A DNA stretch of 64,000 nucleotides from Actinomycetes bacterium (GCA_021803085.1 JAJZMD010000146.1:1-64000), one strand, 5' to 3'. Shown: positions 9,481 to 20,093, counted from the stretch's first letter. The notes: generated by a model from the letters alone, not told the origin. Translations and numbers: made by a program.

Positions 9481-9552
9481 CGGGCCAGGAGAGGTCGTCC
9501 CGGGCCAGGAGAGGTCGTCCCGGGCCTGAGAGGTCGTCCGGGCCAGGAGAGA
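9481..9552. repeat. About 20-bp tandem repeat, three full units and a partial, in the znuA leader
   Basis: CGGGCCAGGAGAGGTCGTCC is present twice exactly, once with a one-base deletion and change, and once partly. Each copy carries AGGAGAGG, which resembles a ribosome-binding site. It lies between the Zur operator and the znuA start and would be transcribed as leader RNA. Confidence 0.88.
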
Positions 9553-9576
9553 GAGGAGGAGCGAGAAGGAGTGTCC

Positions 9577-10521
9577 ATGCGGATTCGAGCCAAGCCACGC
9601 CCCTCGAGGACCGTCGTCGTCGCCCTCGCCGCCCTCCTCGGAGCGGCCTGCGCCTGTGCCCCCCTCGCTGGCGCTGCACCGAGCGGCAGGCCCAAGACCG
9701 TCGTGGCGGTGGCCGCGGAGAACGAGTACGCCGACGTCATCTCACAGATCGGGGGACGCTACGTGACGGTGACGGCGATCATGAGCAACCCGAACACCGA
9801 TCCCCACACCTTCGAGTCGAGCGCGCGGGTCTCCCGGGAGGTGAGCGCGGCTCGCCTGGTCGTTCAGAACGGGCTCGGGTACGACTCGTTCATGACAAGG
9901 ATCGAGCAGGCGGCACCGAGCTCGTCGCGCAAGGTGATCGACGTCCAGCGCCTCCTGGGTCTTCCTGATTCGACCGCGAATCCCCACCTCTGGTACGAGC
10001 CGACCACCATGCCCGCCGTGGCCAAGGCCGTCGCCAAGGAGCTCACGCACCTTCAACCCGCTCATGCGGCGTACTTCCACCGGGACCTGCAGGTCTTCGA
10101 CGCCTCGCTCGCGCCCTACGACCGGGAGCTCGCCAGGATCAAGGCGGCCTTCCCCCACGCAAGGGTGGCCACCACCGAGCCCGTGGCCGACTACATGCTG
10201 CAGTCGGCAGGCATCGACGTCATGACGCCGTGGACCCTGCAGGCCGACATCATGAACACAGTCGACCCGTCGCCACAAGACGTCTCCGTCCAAGACGCCT
10301 TGCTCACGGGGAAGAAGGTGCGGGCGCTCGTCTACAACGAGCAGGTGACCAGCTCGGTGACCGACGCGTTCTTGAAGCTCGCGCGAGCGGGCAAGATCCC
10401 GGTGGTCGGCGTCTTCGAGACCATGCCCGCCCCCGGCTACCACTACCAGACCTGGATGCTGGCCGAGGCCGGCGCTTTGTACGACGCCCTCGCGCACCGC
10501 ACGTCGTCGCCGAGGTTGTGA
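9577..10521 (+). CDS. znuA: Zinc/manganese ABC transporter substrate-binding protein
   Basis: This 314-aa cluster 9 (A-I type) metal-binding protein has an N-terminal signal peptide (basic start, hydrophobic core VVVALAALLGAACACAPL) and then the mature fold. Metal-ligand motifs are visible: NTDPHTFE, ANPHLWYEP and the later acidic residues in ATTEPVADYML. There is no long acidic/His loop. The Cys pair in the signal region might allow lipidation, but the lipobox is imperfect. ATG 9577 has GAAGGAG five bases upstream. The following ATPase overlaps its stop by four bases, so the genes are translationally coupled. Regulation by Zur through 9460-9474 is likely. Confidence 0.9.
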   Translation: MRIRAKPRPSRTVVVALAALLGAACACAPLAGAAPSGRPKTVVAVAAENEYADVISQIGGRYVTVTAIMSNPNTDPHTFESSARVSREVSAARLVVQNGLGYDSFMTRIEQAAPSSSRKVIDVQRLLGLPDSTANPHLWYEPTTMPAVAKAVAKELTHLQPAHAAYFHRDLQVFDASLAPYDRELARIKAAFPHARVATTEPVADYMLQSAGIDVMTPWTLQADIMNTVDPSPQDVSVQDALLTGKKVRALVYNEQVTSSVTDAFLKLARAGKIPVVGVFETMPAPGYHYQTWMLAEAGALYDALAHRTSSPRL

Positions 10522-11444
10522 GAGAAGACGTGGCCGATCCCACGTCCGGCAGGGCGGTCGAGAGCAGTCCTTTCCTCTTGGAGCTCGACGGGATCGGGGT
10601 CTGGCTGTCGGGCCGCGAGATCCTCCGCGACGTGAGGTTCGGGATCGGACCCGGCGAGGTCGTCGGCCTCATCGGCGCCAATGGTGCGGGGAAGACCACG
10701 ATCTTCCGGCTCGTATTGGGCCTCCTCTCCCCAACGTCCGGAAGGGTGCTGATCGAGGGCCAGCCGCGACCTCGCAGAAACCGGTCGGTGGGGTACGTGC
10801 CGCAGAAGATCTCTCTCGACCCCGAGATGCCGTTGCGGTCGCGCGACCTCGTCGCGTTGGGTCTGGACGGGCACCGGCTCGGAGTGCCGCTCCCGTCCCG
10901 GCACCGCCGTGAGCTGGTCGACGAGATGCTCCAAGCCGTCGGCGCCACACACTTCGCCGACGCGCGGGTTGGCAGCCTCTCGGGCGGCGAGCAGCAGCGG
11001 GTGATGATCGCCCACGCGCTCATCAGCCGGCCGAAGCTCCTGCTGCTCGACGAGCCCTTGGCCAACCTGGACCTCCGCAGCGAGCAGGAGGTGGTGGAGC
11101 TGGTCGCCCGGGTCGCCAAGGATCAGGGACTTGCGGTCTTGATCTCGGCGCACGACCTGAACCCGCTGCTCCCAGTGGTGGACCGGGTCGTGTACGTGGC
11201 AAACGGTCACGTCGCCAGCGGAACCACCGGCGAGGTGGTGACGAGCGAAGTGCTGACCAAGCTGTACGGGCACCACGTGGACGTCATCCGGCTCCACGGC
11301 CGGATCCTGGTCGCTGCCAGCCCGGGGCTGAGCGCCGAGCGCGGAGAGCTGGAGGATTCGATCGACGGCACCACGGCGGACGGCACCACGGCGGACGGCA
11401 CCACGGCGGACGGCACCACGGCGGACCGCACCACGGCGGTCTGA
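10518..11444 (+). CDS. znuC: Zinc/manganese ABC transporter ATP-binding protein
   Basis: This 308-aa ABC ATPase has Walker A GANGAGKTT, the Q-loop in GYVPQK, the signature LSGGEQQ, Walker B LLLLDEP and the H-loop in ISAHDL. It energises the metal importer with the two permeases downstream. The GTG at 10518 overlaps the znuA stop (GTGA); a second GTG at 10530 is possible. The last 25 residues are a low-complexity tail of repeated DGTTA units from a 15-bp repeat, beyond the family's normal end. The permease gene starts 2 bp after the stop. Confidence 0.9.
   Translation: MREDVADPTSGRAVESSPFLLELDGIGVWLSGREILRDVRFGIGPGEVVGLIGANGAGKTTIFRLVLGLLSPTSGRVLIEGQPRPRRNRSVGYVPQKISLDPEMPLRSRDLVALGLDGHRLGVPLPSRHRRELVDEMLQAVGATHFADARVGSLSGGEQQRVMIAHALISRPKLLLLDEPLANLDLRSEQEVVELVARVAKDQGLAVLISAHDLNPLLPVVDRVVYVANGHVASGTTGEVVTSEVLTKLYGHHVDVIRLHGRILVAASPGLSAERGELEDSIDGTTADGTTADGTTADGTTADRTTAV
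11364..11438. repeat. 15-bp tandem repeat, five units, encoding the ATPase tail
   Basis: GACGGCACCACGGCG is repeated five times (the last with one change), in frame, giving five DGTTA/DRTTA units just before the stop. The unit is a multiple of three, so gain or loss keeps the frame. Confidence 0.92.
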
Positions 11445-11446
11445 GA

Positions 11447-12439
11447 GTGGGCGGCTTCTGGTCGTACGTCGTGGAACCCGGCTTCTTCGAGAGCCAGACC
11501 GTGCAGGTCGCCCTGCTCGTCGGTGGCGTCGTCGCCGCGATCTCGGGCGTCGTGGGGGTGTTCGCGGTACTGCGCGGCCAGTCGTTCGCCGGGCACGCGT
11601 TCGGCGACATCAGCGCCGCTGGCGGGGCGGGGGCTTTTCTCCTGAACATCAGCCCGCTCTTCGGGTTCCTCGGCATGAGCCTGGTCGCCGCCGGGTGCAT
11701 GGAGGCTATCGGCGTCCGGCGCGTGCGCGGCCGGGACGTCGCGACCGGCGTCGTGCTCGGGGCGGGCCTGGGGACCTCGGCGCTCTTCCTCTACTTCAAC
11801 ACCACGCTCCACAGCACCTCGGGCGCGGCGATCTCCGTGCTCTTCGGCTCGCTGTTCGCGATCAGCACGTCCACCGTGCCCGCTGTCGTGGCGAGCGCGA
11901 CCGGGGCGCTGGCCGTCGTCCTCTTGCTCTACCGTCCGCTGCTCCTGAGCTCGGTGGGCGACGACATCGCGGCATCGCGGGGTGTCGCAGTGCGCGTCAC
12001 GGGCGCCGTCTTCCTGCTGGCCATGGCGGCGACCGTCGCCCTCGCAGCGATCACGATCGGAGCCATCTTGAGCACGGCGCTCCTCGTCGGGCCCGCCGCG
12101 ACCGCGCTACGGATGACCAGACGACCGAGCACGGCTGCCGTGACCGCCGCGGCCATCGGCGCGGCAGCCACGTGGCTCGGCTGCCTCCTCGCTTACGACA
12201 GCTACTACTGGCCACCGGTCGACCACGGATGGCCGGTCAGCTTCTGCATCGTGGCGGTCATCGTGATCTCGTACCTGGGGGTCGAAGGCGCCCGGTCGCA
12301 CCGGCTTCGCAATGCGAGCGGGCGCGCCGGCTCGGAGAACCGAACGACCGCCGTGGCCCCGCGCGCCGTCGCCGCGTCACACGGCGGCCACGAAGCTCAC
12401 GACGGCCACGACGCTCTCGACGCATCTCGGACGGATTGA
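11447..12439 (+). CDS. znuB: Metal ABC transporter permease (first)
   Basis: This 330-aa ABC-3 family permease has about eight or nine hydrophobic segments and the family motif VFAVLRGQSFAGHAFGDISA, which contacts the ATPase. The C-terminus has a His/Asp-rich cytoplasmic or extracellular tail (SHGGHEAHDGHDALDA) that could bind zinc. The GTG at 11447 follows the ATPase stop by 2 bp, and its own stop overlaps the next start (TGATG). With the second permease it probably forms a heterodimeric channel. Confidence 0.86.
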   Translation: MGGFWSYVVEPGFFESQTVQVALLVGGVVAAISGVVGVFAVLRGQSFAGHAFGDISAAGGAGAFLLNISPLFGFLGMSLVAAGCMEAIGVRRVRGRDVATGVVLGAGLGTSALFLYFNTTLHSTSGAAISVLFGSLFAISTSTVPAVVASATGALAVVLLLYRPLLLSSVGDDIAASRGVAVRVTGAVFLLAMAATVALAAITIGAILSTALLVGPAATALRMTRRPSTAAVTAAAIGAAATWLGCLLAYDSYYWPPVDHGWPVSFCIVAVIVISYLGVEGARSHRLRNASGRAGSENRTTAVAPRAVAASHGGHEAHDGHDALDASRTD

Positions 12440-13296
12440 TGTTCACCGGATTCATGGTCAACACTTGGATCGTCGCCACCGTCGTGGCGATCGTCGCAGG
12501 AGTCGTAGGGTTCTTCGTGGTCCTGCGCGGATCCTCGTTCGCCGCCCACGCCGTCCCCAACGCCGCGTTCGCCGGAGCCGCGGGGGCCAACCTCATCGGA
12601 GCCAGCTCCGTCGGCGGGCTGCTGGTGTTCGCGATCGCCGGCGCCCTGGGCATCAGCTTTCTCTCCAGGCGCGGCAGCCGCGACGTGGCGACGGCCTTGG
12701 CCATGGTGGTGATGCTGGCCCTGGGCGCGCTCTTCTTGAGCTTCAGCAATGAGTACGCCTCGGAGACGTACTCCCTCCTTTTCGGCGAGGTGCTCGGCGT
12801 CTCGAGCAGCGAGCTCCTGCCCACCGCCGTGCTCGCGGTCGTGGCCGTGGTGGCCGTGGTGCTCTTCTGGCGGCTCCTCCTTCTCACGTCGATCGATCCC
12901 GAGCTGGCCGACGCGCGCGGCGTGCGCACGAGCCGTGTCGAGCTGGCGTTCCTCGTGATCATGGCGGTGATCACCTCCATGAGCGTGCCGGTGGTCGGGG
13001 CGCTCTTGATCTTCAGCCTGATGATCGGCCCCCCGGCCGCGGCGCGCTCGTTCGCCGCCGATCCCTTCGTGGCCGTCCTCCTCGCCGTGTGCCTCTCGCT
13101 GGTCACCGTCTGGACCGCGATCGCCGTGTCGTACCTGACCACATTGCCGATCGGGTTCTTCGTCGGCGCGCTAGGGGCGGCCTTCTACCTCGCCGGTCGA
13201 GCTCACGCCGGGTGGAGCAGGAAGCGCGTCGGTGCATCCGGCGCCGGAGCTTCGCGGGTCGTCGCTCCCTTGGACGATCAGGGCGCTGTTCGCTGA
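12439..13296 (+). CDS. Metal ABC transporter permease (second)
   Basis: This 285-aa ABC-3 family permease is related to the preceding one, with the equivalent motif FFVVLRGSSFAAHAVPNAAF and about eight membrane segments. The two permeases are divergent in sequence, which suggests a heteromeric channel, as in several cluster 9 importers, rather than a recent duplication. ATG 12439 overlaps the previous stop. The C-terminal 30 residues are basic and probably cytosolic. It is the last gene of the zur-znu cluster; convergent genes follow. Confidence 0.85.
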   Translation: MFTGFMVNTWIVATVVAIVAGVVGFFVVLRGSSFAAHAVPNAAFAGAAGANLIGASSVGGLLVFAIAGALGISFLSRRGSRDVATALAMVVMLALGALFLSFSNEYASETYSLLFGEVLGVSSSELLPTAVLAVVAVVAVVLFWRLLLLTSIDPELADARGVRTSRVELAFLVIMAVITSMSVPVVGALLIFSLMIGPPAAARSFAADPFVAVLLAVCLSLVTVWTAIAVSYLTTLPIGFFVGALGAAFYLAGRAHAGWSRKRVGASGAGASRVVAPLDDQGAVR

Positions 13297-13430
13297 GCGT
13301 CCACGGTCTTCACGCTGCGACCGCGCGCCGCCGCCGCGGCGCGGCGCTGCCGTTCGTCACGTCTGAGCGCACGAGATGGACGGCGAGGGATCGGCAAGTC
13401 AGGGAAAAGGGGGGCCGGGCAACGCGTCGT

Positions 13431-14549
13431 TCACCGCTCGCTCACGTCTCCGGGCCGGGGAAAGACCTCCCCGTCGAAGAGCTTGCGAGCGGTGCGGATG
13501 ATGCCGGCTCGGGTGACGATCGGGTCGGCGCCGCTCCGATCCAGCTCCACCACCGCGTCGAAGGTCCCGGTGGGGTGCTCTACGACGACCGTCGGGGCGG
13601 CCTCCGACGGCTCCGAGCCCCCCCACTCGGCGACTTCGGCGGCGGGCGTGCCCGGCAGGAGCGCAGCCGTCGCGACCGAGACGGCGGCCAGCACCCCGAT
13701 CGCGTCGTGCGCCCGGTGGGGAATGAAGCTCCGCGTGCAAAGGGTCCCGCCCGCCGCCGGCGCGGACACGAGGGTCATCTTGGGGATCGTCGCCGGGCCG
13801 ACGTCGCCGAGGCCCATGGCCGTACCGGCCTCCAATCGCAGCTTCTCGACGACGGCACGCAGATCGGCGTCGGCCTCGAGCTCCGCCACCGTCTCGTGCC
13901 CCGTGACACCGACGTCCGTGGCTCGCACGACGACGACCGGCATCCCGTTGTCGACGCAGGTCACCTCCAGCCCGGCGAGCCGGTCAACGACCGAACCGGT
14001 CGGCAGCAGACGTCCGCAGGTGGAGCCGGCGGTCCCCTCGAAGTCGAGCCGGATCTCCGCCGCCGTGCCGGGCACCCCCGAGATGGCCTGCCGGCCGCTG
14101 TAGACGGGTCGGCCACGCTCCACGGGGAACGTCGCGATCGCCGTCCCGCCGCCCGTGTTCAGCAGCCGGATCCGCACGGCCGCCTCGGTCCCGGAAGCGG
14201 TCACGATGCCGCGCTCCACTGCGAAGGGACCCACCCCTGCGAGCAGGTTGCCGCAATTCTGCTGGTCGGTGACGAACGCCCGGTCCACGCCGACTTGGAG
14301 GAAGAGGTAATCGACGTCCATCCCTGGGTCAGCAGAGGGACCGACGACCGCCACCTTGCTCGTGAGCGGATGGGCCCCTCCGATGCCGTCGATCTGACGA
14401 GGGTCGGGCGACCCCATGACGCGCAGCAAGAGGTCGTCCCGGGTTGCCGGGTCAGCCGGCAGGTCGTCAGCGAGGAAGTATGCGCCCTTGGAGGTGCCGC
14501 CCCTCATGAGCATGCACCGCAGGCCCCGCGTCTCGCCGTCCGTGGTCAT
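13431..14549 (-). CDS. PrpF/4-oxalomesaconate tautomerase family protein (GalD/LigU-like)
   Basis: This 372-aa protein belongs to the PrpF isomerase family, with the N-terminal LMRGGTSKGAYF motif, the Lys/Cys region near QIDGIGG, DQQNCGNLLAGVGPFAVERG and the second-domain VDNGMPVV. Family members isomerise aconitate-type acids: PrpF (methylaconitate) and GalD/LigU (4-oxalomesaconate, in gallate and protocatechuate 4,5-cleavage). The aromatic context favours the latter. The stop of the upstream amidohydrolase overlaps an ATG at 14555 (TGATG), but I prefer ATG 14549 because GGGGGAGG lies 8 bp upstream; GTG 14558 is a third option. Confidence 0.8.
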   Translation of the reverse strand: MTTDGETRGLRCMLMRGGTSKGAYFLADDLPADPATRDDLLLRVMGSPDPRQIDGIGGAHPLTSKVAVVGPSADPGMDVDYLFLQVGVDRAFVTDQQNCGNLLAGVGPFAVERGIVTASGTEAAVRIRLLNTGGGTAIATFPVERGRPVYSGRQAISGVPGTAAEIRLDFEGTAGSTCGRLLPTGSVVDRLAGLEVTCVDNGMPVVVVRATDVGVTGHETVAELEADADLRAVVEKLRLEAGTAMGLGDVGPATIPKMTLVSAPAAGGTLCTRSFIPHRAHDAIGVLAAVSVATAALLPGTPAAEVAEWGGSEPSEAAPTVVVEHPTGTFDAVVELDRSGADPIVTRAGIIRTARKLFDGEVFPRPGDVSER

Positions 14550-14554
14550 CGGCA

Positions 14555-15490
14555 TCACCTCCCCCGGTCGGTCGTCCGGCTCGCCACGCTAGCGGCAGCA
14601 CCCCCGAGCTTCAGCAACGCCAAGGCGTTCTCCTTCAAGATGAGCGGACGGACCTCGTCGCGGATCGCGGTCTTCTCGAAGTCTGCGAGCCAGCGGTCGG
14701 GCGTGAGAACGGGGAAGTCCGATCCGAACAGCATCTTGTGACGGAGCAGAGTGTTCGCATACTGGATGAGAATCGGTGGGAAGTATTTCGGCGACCAGCC
14801 GGAAAGATCGATGTAGACCGACGGCTTGTGCAGGCACACCGACAGCGCCTCGTCCTGCCAAGGGAACGACGGGTGGGCGAGGATGATCGCAAGGTCCGGG
14901 AAGTCCGCCGCGACGTCGTCGACGAACATCGGATTCGAGTACTTGAGCCGGACGCCGCCGCCGCCACGCACCCCGGCGCCGACACCGGTGTGACCCGTGT
15001 GGAACAGCACCGGCACCTGCAGCTCCTCGATCGCGGCATACAGCGCGTACAGCGAGCGCTCGTTGGGATAGAACGCCTGGGTGTTCGGATGGAACTTGAA
15101 CCCTCGCGCCCCGTGCTCGGTGACGAGACGCTTGGCGGCCTTCACCGCGGCCAGGCCCGCGTGAGGGTCGACGCTGGCAAAGGGGATGACCACGTCGGAG
15201 TGCTCCCTTGCGAGCGCCGCGATCTCCTCGTTCGTCACCGCCGGCGGCTCGCCCGTGGCGCTGGTCGAGTCGACCGTGAAGACCACGCAAGCCATCTTGC
15301 GCTCGCGGTAGTACGCCGCCATCTGGGGAACCGTGGCCGCGACCACGTCGGTTCGGAAGTAGCGCGCCATCGCCTCGGCACCTTCCGATCCGTGCTCCAC
15401 GCGGTCGCCTTCGGAGCCGGCCGGGACGTCCACCGACGCCCACACGTGGGTGTGCACGTCCAACGCCACGATCTCGTCCACGTTGATCAC
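14555..15490 (-). CDS. Amidohydrolase family 2 metal-dependent hydrolase or hydratase
   Basis: This 311-aa TIM-barrel amidohydrolase starts with the metal-binding strand VALDVHTHVW, and continues with RGFKFHPNTQAFYP, LFHTGHTG, IILAHPSFPW and GSDFPVL, which supply the usual His/Asp ligands. Two functions fit. Coupled with the PrpF-like gene it may be a 4-oxalomesaconate hydratase (LigJ/GalB-type step). Alternatively it resembles amidohydrolases that cleave aryl beta-ketoacyl-CoA thioesters during side-chain removal. I cannot separate these by sequence alone. GTG 15490 has GAGAGG seven bases upstream. It is divergent from the O-demethylase gene. Confidence 0.75.
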   Translation of the reverse strand: MINVDEIVALDVHTHVWASVDVPAGSEGDRVEHGSEGAEAMARYFRTDVVAATVPQMAAYYRERKMACVVFTVDSTSATGEPPAVTNEEIAALAREHSDVVIPFASVDPHAGLAAVKAAKRLVTEHGARGFKFHPNTQAFYPNERSLYALYAAIEELQVPVLFHTGHTGVGAGVRGGGGVRLKYSNPMFVDDVAADFPDLAIILAHPSFPWQDEALSVCLHKPSVYIDLSGWSPKYFPPILIQYANTLLRHKMLFGSDFPVLTPDRWLADFEKTAIRDEVRPLILKENALALLKLGGAAASVASRTTDRGR

Positions 15491-17228
<1,738 letters not shown>

Positions 17229-17247
17229 CGGTCACCCGTCGACGCTG

Positions 17248-18087
17248 ATGGGACCGCGCGAAGACCTCGAAGCGAGGATCGCGGCGCTGGCGCGCACCGG
17301 GGACATCGAGGTGATCCCCATGAAGAGCGTGCAGGAGCAGCTGGCGTTGATCCCGAAGGAGACCACGATCGCCGTCACCTGCTCGGCCAAGTTCGGGATC
17401 CAGCGGACGCTCGACTACGCCGAGTCGCTCACGCAGGCCGGTCACCGGGTCCGTCCCCACCTCGCCGCACGCCAGGTGCCGGACAAGGCGTACCTTGCTG
17501 AGGTCGTCGAGAAGCTCCAGCGGATCGGCGTGAAGGACCTGTACGTGATCGGGGGTGACGCAGAGGAGCCCGAGGGGAGCTACACGTCTGCCGCGGAGCT
17601 CATCGAGGACCTCTCGACGATGGACCACGGGTTCACCCTCAGCGTCGGCTGCTACCCCGAGGGTCACCCGAAGATCTCCGACGAGGCGCTGTTCGAGGCG
17701 CTGCAGCAGAAGCAGCCGCACGCGAGCTTCATGGTCAACCAACTCTGCTTCGACCCGAAGGTGCTCGTCTCCTGGCTCTCGTCGATGCGGGAAGCGGGGA
17801 TCACGCTGCCGCTCCGCATGGGGCTCGCACCGCCGATCAGCCCGGCCAAGCTCCTCGATCTCTCGCTGAGGATCGGCGTGGGGACCTCGGTCCGGTACCT
17901 GTCCAAGCAGCACGGCGTCGTCGGAAGCCTCCTGCGGGGGAGGTTCTACAAGCCCGAGAAGCTCCTCGGTCAGCTGGGCGAGGCGCTCGTCTCACCTGGG
18001 ATGCACATCGACGGGCTCCACATCTTCTCCTTCAACCAGGTCCAGGCGACCGTGGAATGGCAGCGGAGGGTCGGCGGCTCGCGCTGA
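17248..18087 (+). CDS. metF: Methylenetetrahydrofolate reductase family protein
   Basis: This protein of about 279 aa belongs to the MTHFR TIM-barrel family; VIGGDAEEPEG carries the conserved Asp that contacts flavin/folate, and IEVIP near residue 18 aligns with the catalytic Glu strand. Next to the O-demethylase it would run from 5-methyl- to 5,10-methylene-tetrahydrofolate, the pairing known for LigM systems. The protein is shorter and more divergent at the N-terminus than Escherichia coli MetF. Start choice is uncertain: ATG 17248 gives the family N-terminus but lacks a ribosome-binding site; TTG 17209 would overlap the upstream gene. Confidence 0.78.
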   Translation: MGPREDLEARIAALARTGDIEVIPMKSVQEQLALIPKETTIAVTCSAKFGIQRTLDYAESLTQAGHRVRPHLAARQVPDKAYLAEVVEKLQRIGVKDLYVIGGDAEEPEGSYTSAAELIEDLSTMDHGFTLSVGCYPEGHPKISDEALFEALQQKQPHASFMVNQLCFDPKVLVSWLSSMREAGITLPLRMGLAPPISPAKLLDLSLRIGVGTSVRYLSKQHGVVGSLLRGRFYKPEKLLGQLGEALVSPGMHIDGLHIFSFNQVQATVEWQRRVGGSR

Positions 18088-18114
18088 GCCGGGACGCAGA
18101 GAAGCACCGCGGGC

Positions 18115-18141
18115 GCCGGCTGAGGCGGCGCCTCAGCCGGC
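18115..18141. terminator. Perfect hairpin between convergent genes, probable bidirectional terminator
   Basis: Two perfect 12-base arms (GCCGGCTGAGGC and its complement) flank a three-base loop. It lies between the metF stop (18087) and the convergent SDR stop (18148). There is no T-run, as is common for high-GC actinobacteria. A further copy of GGCGCCTCAGC follows and contains the SDR stop codon. Confidence 0.65.
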
Positions 18142-18147
18142 GGCGCC

Positions 18148-19002
18148 TCAGCGAACGAAGCCGCCGGCTGGTCTGGAGAAGGCGCTGATCGGGGGCCCGA
18201 CGAGCGTCCCGCCGTCGACCGGGATGATCGCACCCGTGAGGAACGTGGACGCACGCGGGGCCGCGAGCAGGAGGACCAGCCCCTGCAGCTCCGAGGGGTC
18301 GGCCATCCGGCCGAGCGGCACGGTGCTCGCCCAGTACTCCTCGACGTCCGGGTCGCCGCCGCTCGGTCCCCCGATCCTCGTGTGGAACGGCCCAGGGGCG
18401 ATCCCGTTCACGAGCACGTTGTCCCGGGCCAGATCGAGAGCGGCTTGGCGCACGAGGTTCACGACCCCGCCCTTGGCGGCGATGTAGCCGTAGCCGCAGA
18501 ATGCCTCCGTCGAGAGGCCGGCGGTGGAGGCGGTGACGACGATCCGGCCGTGGCGCTGCGGCCGCATCACCCTGGCAGCCGCCTGCACGGTCCACACGAC
18601 GCCGTCGAGGTTCACCTCGATCACCTGCCGGTAGGCGCTGCGATCGGCGTGCTCGATCTGGCCTTCCTCGACGATGACGCCCGCGCCCCGAGAGATCCCG
18701 GCGTTGGCGAACACGGCGTCGAGGCCTCCCTCGCGCTCGGCGATGGCCCCGAAGACCGAGTCGACCGCGTCCGGGTCGGACACGTCGCACAGCTCGCCGC
18801 TCACCGTGGCGCCTTCGTCGGCGAGCTCCTTCACGGCCGCCTCGAGGAGGTCCCCGTCCGAGTCGAGCAGGCTCACTCTCGCCCCGTTCAGGGCGAGCAC
18901 CTCCGCCATGGCAAAGCCGAGGCCGCTCGCTGCGCCGGTGACCACCGCCCGCACTCCTTCGACGTCGAAGATCACCGCTGCCCGCTTGCTCGGCCCTTGC
19001 AT
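18148..19002 (-). CDS. SDR family NAD(P)-dependent oxidoreductase
   Basis: This 284-aa classical short-chain dehydrogenase has the cofactor motif TGAASGLGFA, the NAG motif (FANAGISRG), the catalytic Ser in VTAST and Y-x3-K in GYIAAKGG, and a C-terminal GAIIPVDGGT. It probably interconverts an alcohol and ketone in the aromatic side-chain pathway; the substrate is unknown. ATG 19002 is supported by AAAGGAG six bases upstream, rather than the earlier ATG at 19047. It follows the zinc alcohol dehydrogenase gene by 47 bp on the same strand. Confidence 0.87.
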   Translation of the reverse strand: MQGPSKRAAVIFDVEGVRAVVTGAASGLGFAMAEVLALNGARVSLLDSDGDLLEAAVKELADEGATVSGELCDVSDPDAVDSVFGAIAEREGGLDAVFANAGISRGAGVIVEEGQIEHADRSAYRQVIEVNLDGVVWTVQAAARVMRPQRHGRIVVTASTAGLSTEAFCGYGYIAAKGGVVNLVRQAALDLARDNVLVNGIAPGPFHTRIGGPSGGDPDVEEYWASTVPLGRMADPSELQGLVLLLAAPRASTFLTGAIIPVDGGTLVGPPISAFSRPAGGFVR

Positions 19003-19049
19003 CACGTCTCCTTTCCCTTCCATCGCCTCGGTCGTGGCCGGCCCCACCG

Positions 19050-20093
19050 TCAGCCGGTGACCCGTACGAGCACCTTCGTCGCTCGCTCGGGGTGGGCCCC
19101 CGCGAACGCGAAGGCCTCGGCGGCGTCCTCGAGCGCGTACTCCGGTCCGAGCGTGCCGCCGAGCGTGGCCGCAGCGGCGCGGACGACGTCGACGGCGGCC
19201 TCGACGTCACCCCGCTCGTGGCAGCTCGAGCCGAGCAGGTCGAATTCCTTCTCGGTGAACCGCCCGAGCGGCACAGGCGCCTCGTCTCCTGAGATTCCGA
19301 CGACGACGACCCGCCCCGCCGACGCCACCATCTCGATGCCGCTCCGCAGCGCCGCCGGGGCGCCGGTCGTGTCGACGACGACGCTGACGCCGCCGCCTGC
19401 GAAGGCTCGGGCTCGGCCCACGAGATCTCCTGCAGCCGGGTCCGCGACCTCGTCGGCTCCGAGGGCGAGCGCCCAGTCCCTTCGCGCGGCGACCGGCTCG
19501 CTGACGAGCACCCGAGCGCCCCGCGCCTTGGCGGCGAGCAGGCTCGCCTGACCGATCGCGCCGCCGCCGAGCACCACCACCGCCTCGCCAGCATCCACCC
19601 GGCCGCGTTCGGCGGCGTGGACCGCGACGGCCATCGGCTCGACGAAGGCGCCGAGGGACGCCGAGAGGTCCCCGATCCGAAAGACGTGGTCGGCCGCCAC
19701 GACGAGCTGCTCGGCCAGCCCGCCGTCGACGTGCACGCCGAGGAGCTGGAAGGCGTCGCAGACCGAGGCGCGACCGACCCGGCAGGGGTAGCAGGAGCCG
19801 CAGGACGTGAGCGGCCAGACCGCCACCCGGTCGCCGATCGACAGCCCGGTCGGCGCCGTCGCCTCTCCGAGCGCCTCGACGACCGCGCAGATCTCATGGC
19901 CCTGGATGACCGGGTAGGGCGAGCCTCCCCGCTTCGGCGAGACCGGGAGGTGCCCGTCGAACAGGTGCAGGTCGGACCCGCAGACCCCGACGAGCTCCGG
20001 TCGCAGCGTCACCTCGCCCGGCCCCGGGGTCGAGGGGTCGGCGACGGAGGACACCTCGACCACACCCGGCGCCTTCGTCACCGCTGCACGCAT
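19050..20093 (-). CDS. Zinc-dependent alcohol dehydrogenase (MDR, sorbitol/threonine dehydrogenase-like)
   Basis: This 347-aa medium-chain dehydrogenase has the catalytic zinc motif VCGSDLHLFDG, the GHE motif, the structural zinc lobe CGSCYPCRVGRASVC, and a Rossmann motif VVLGGGAIGQA. It oxidises a secondary or primary alcohol with NAD(P). ATG 20093 has GGAAGGGG about eight bases upstream. It is the first gene of a two-gene unit with the SDR and is divergent from the ABC importer operon across a 605-bp gap. Confidence 0.85.
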   Translation of the reverse strand: MRAAVTKAPGVVEVSSVADPSTPGPGEVTLRPELVGVCGSDLHLFDGHLPVSPKRGGSPYPVIQGHEICAVVEALGEATAPTGLSIGDRVAVWPLTSCGSCYPCRVGRASVCDAFQLLGVHVDGGLAEQLVVAADHVFRIGDLSASLGAFVEPMAVAVHAAERGRVDAGEAVVVLGGGAIGQASLLAAKARGARVLVSEPVAARRDWALALGADEVADPAAGDLVGRARAFAGGGVSVVVDTTGAPAALRSGIEMVASAGRVVVVGISGDEAPVPLGRFTEKEFDLLGSSCHERGDVEAAVDVVRAAAATLGGTLGPEYALEDAAEAFAFAGAHPERATKVLVRVTG

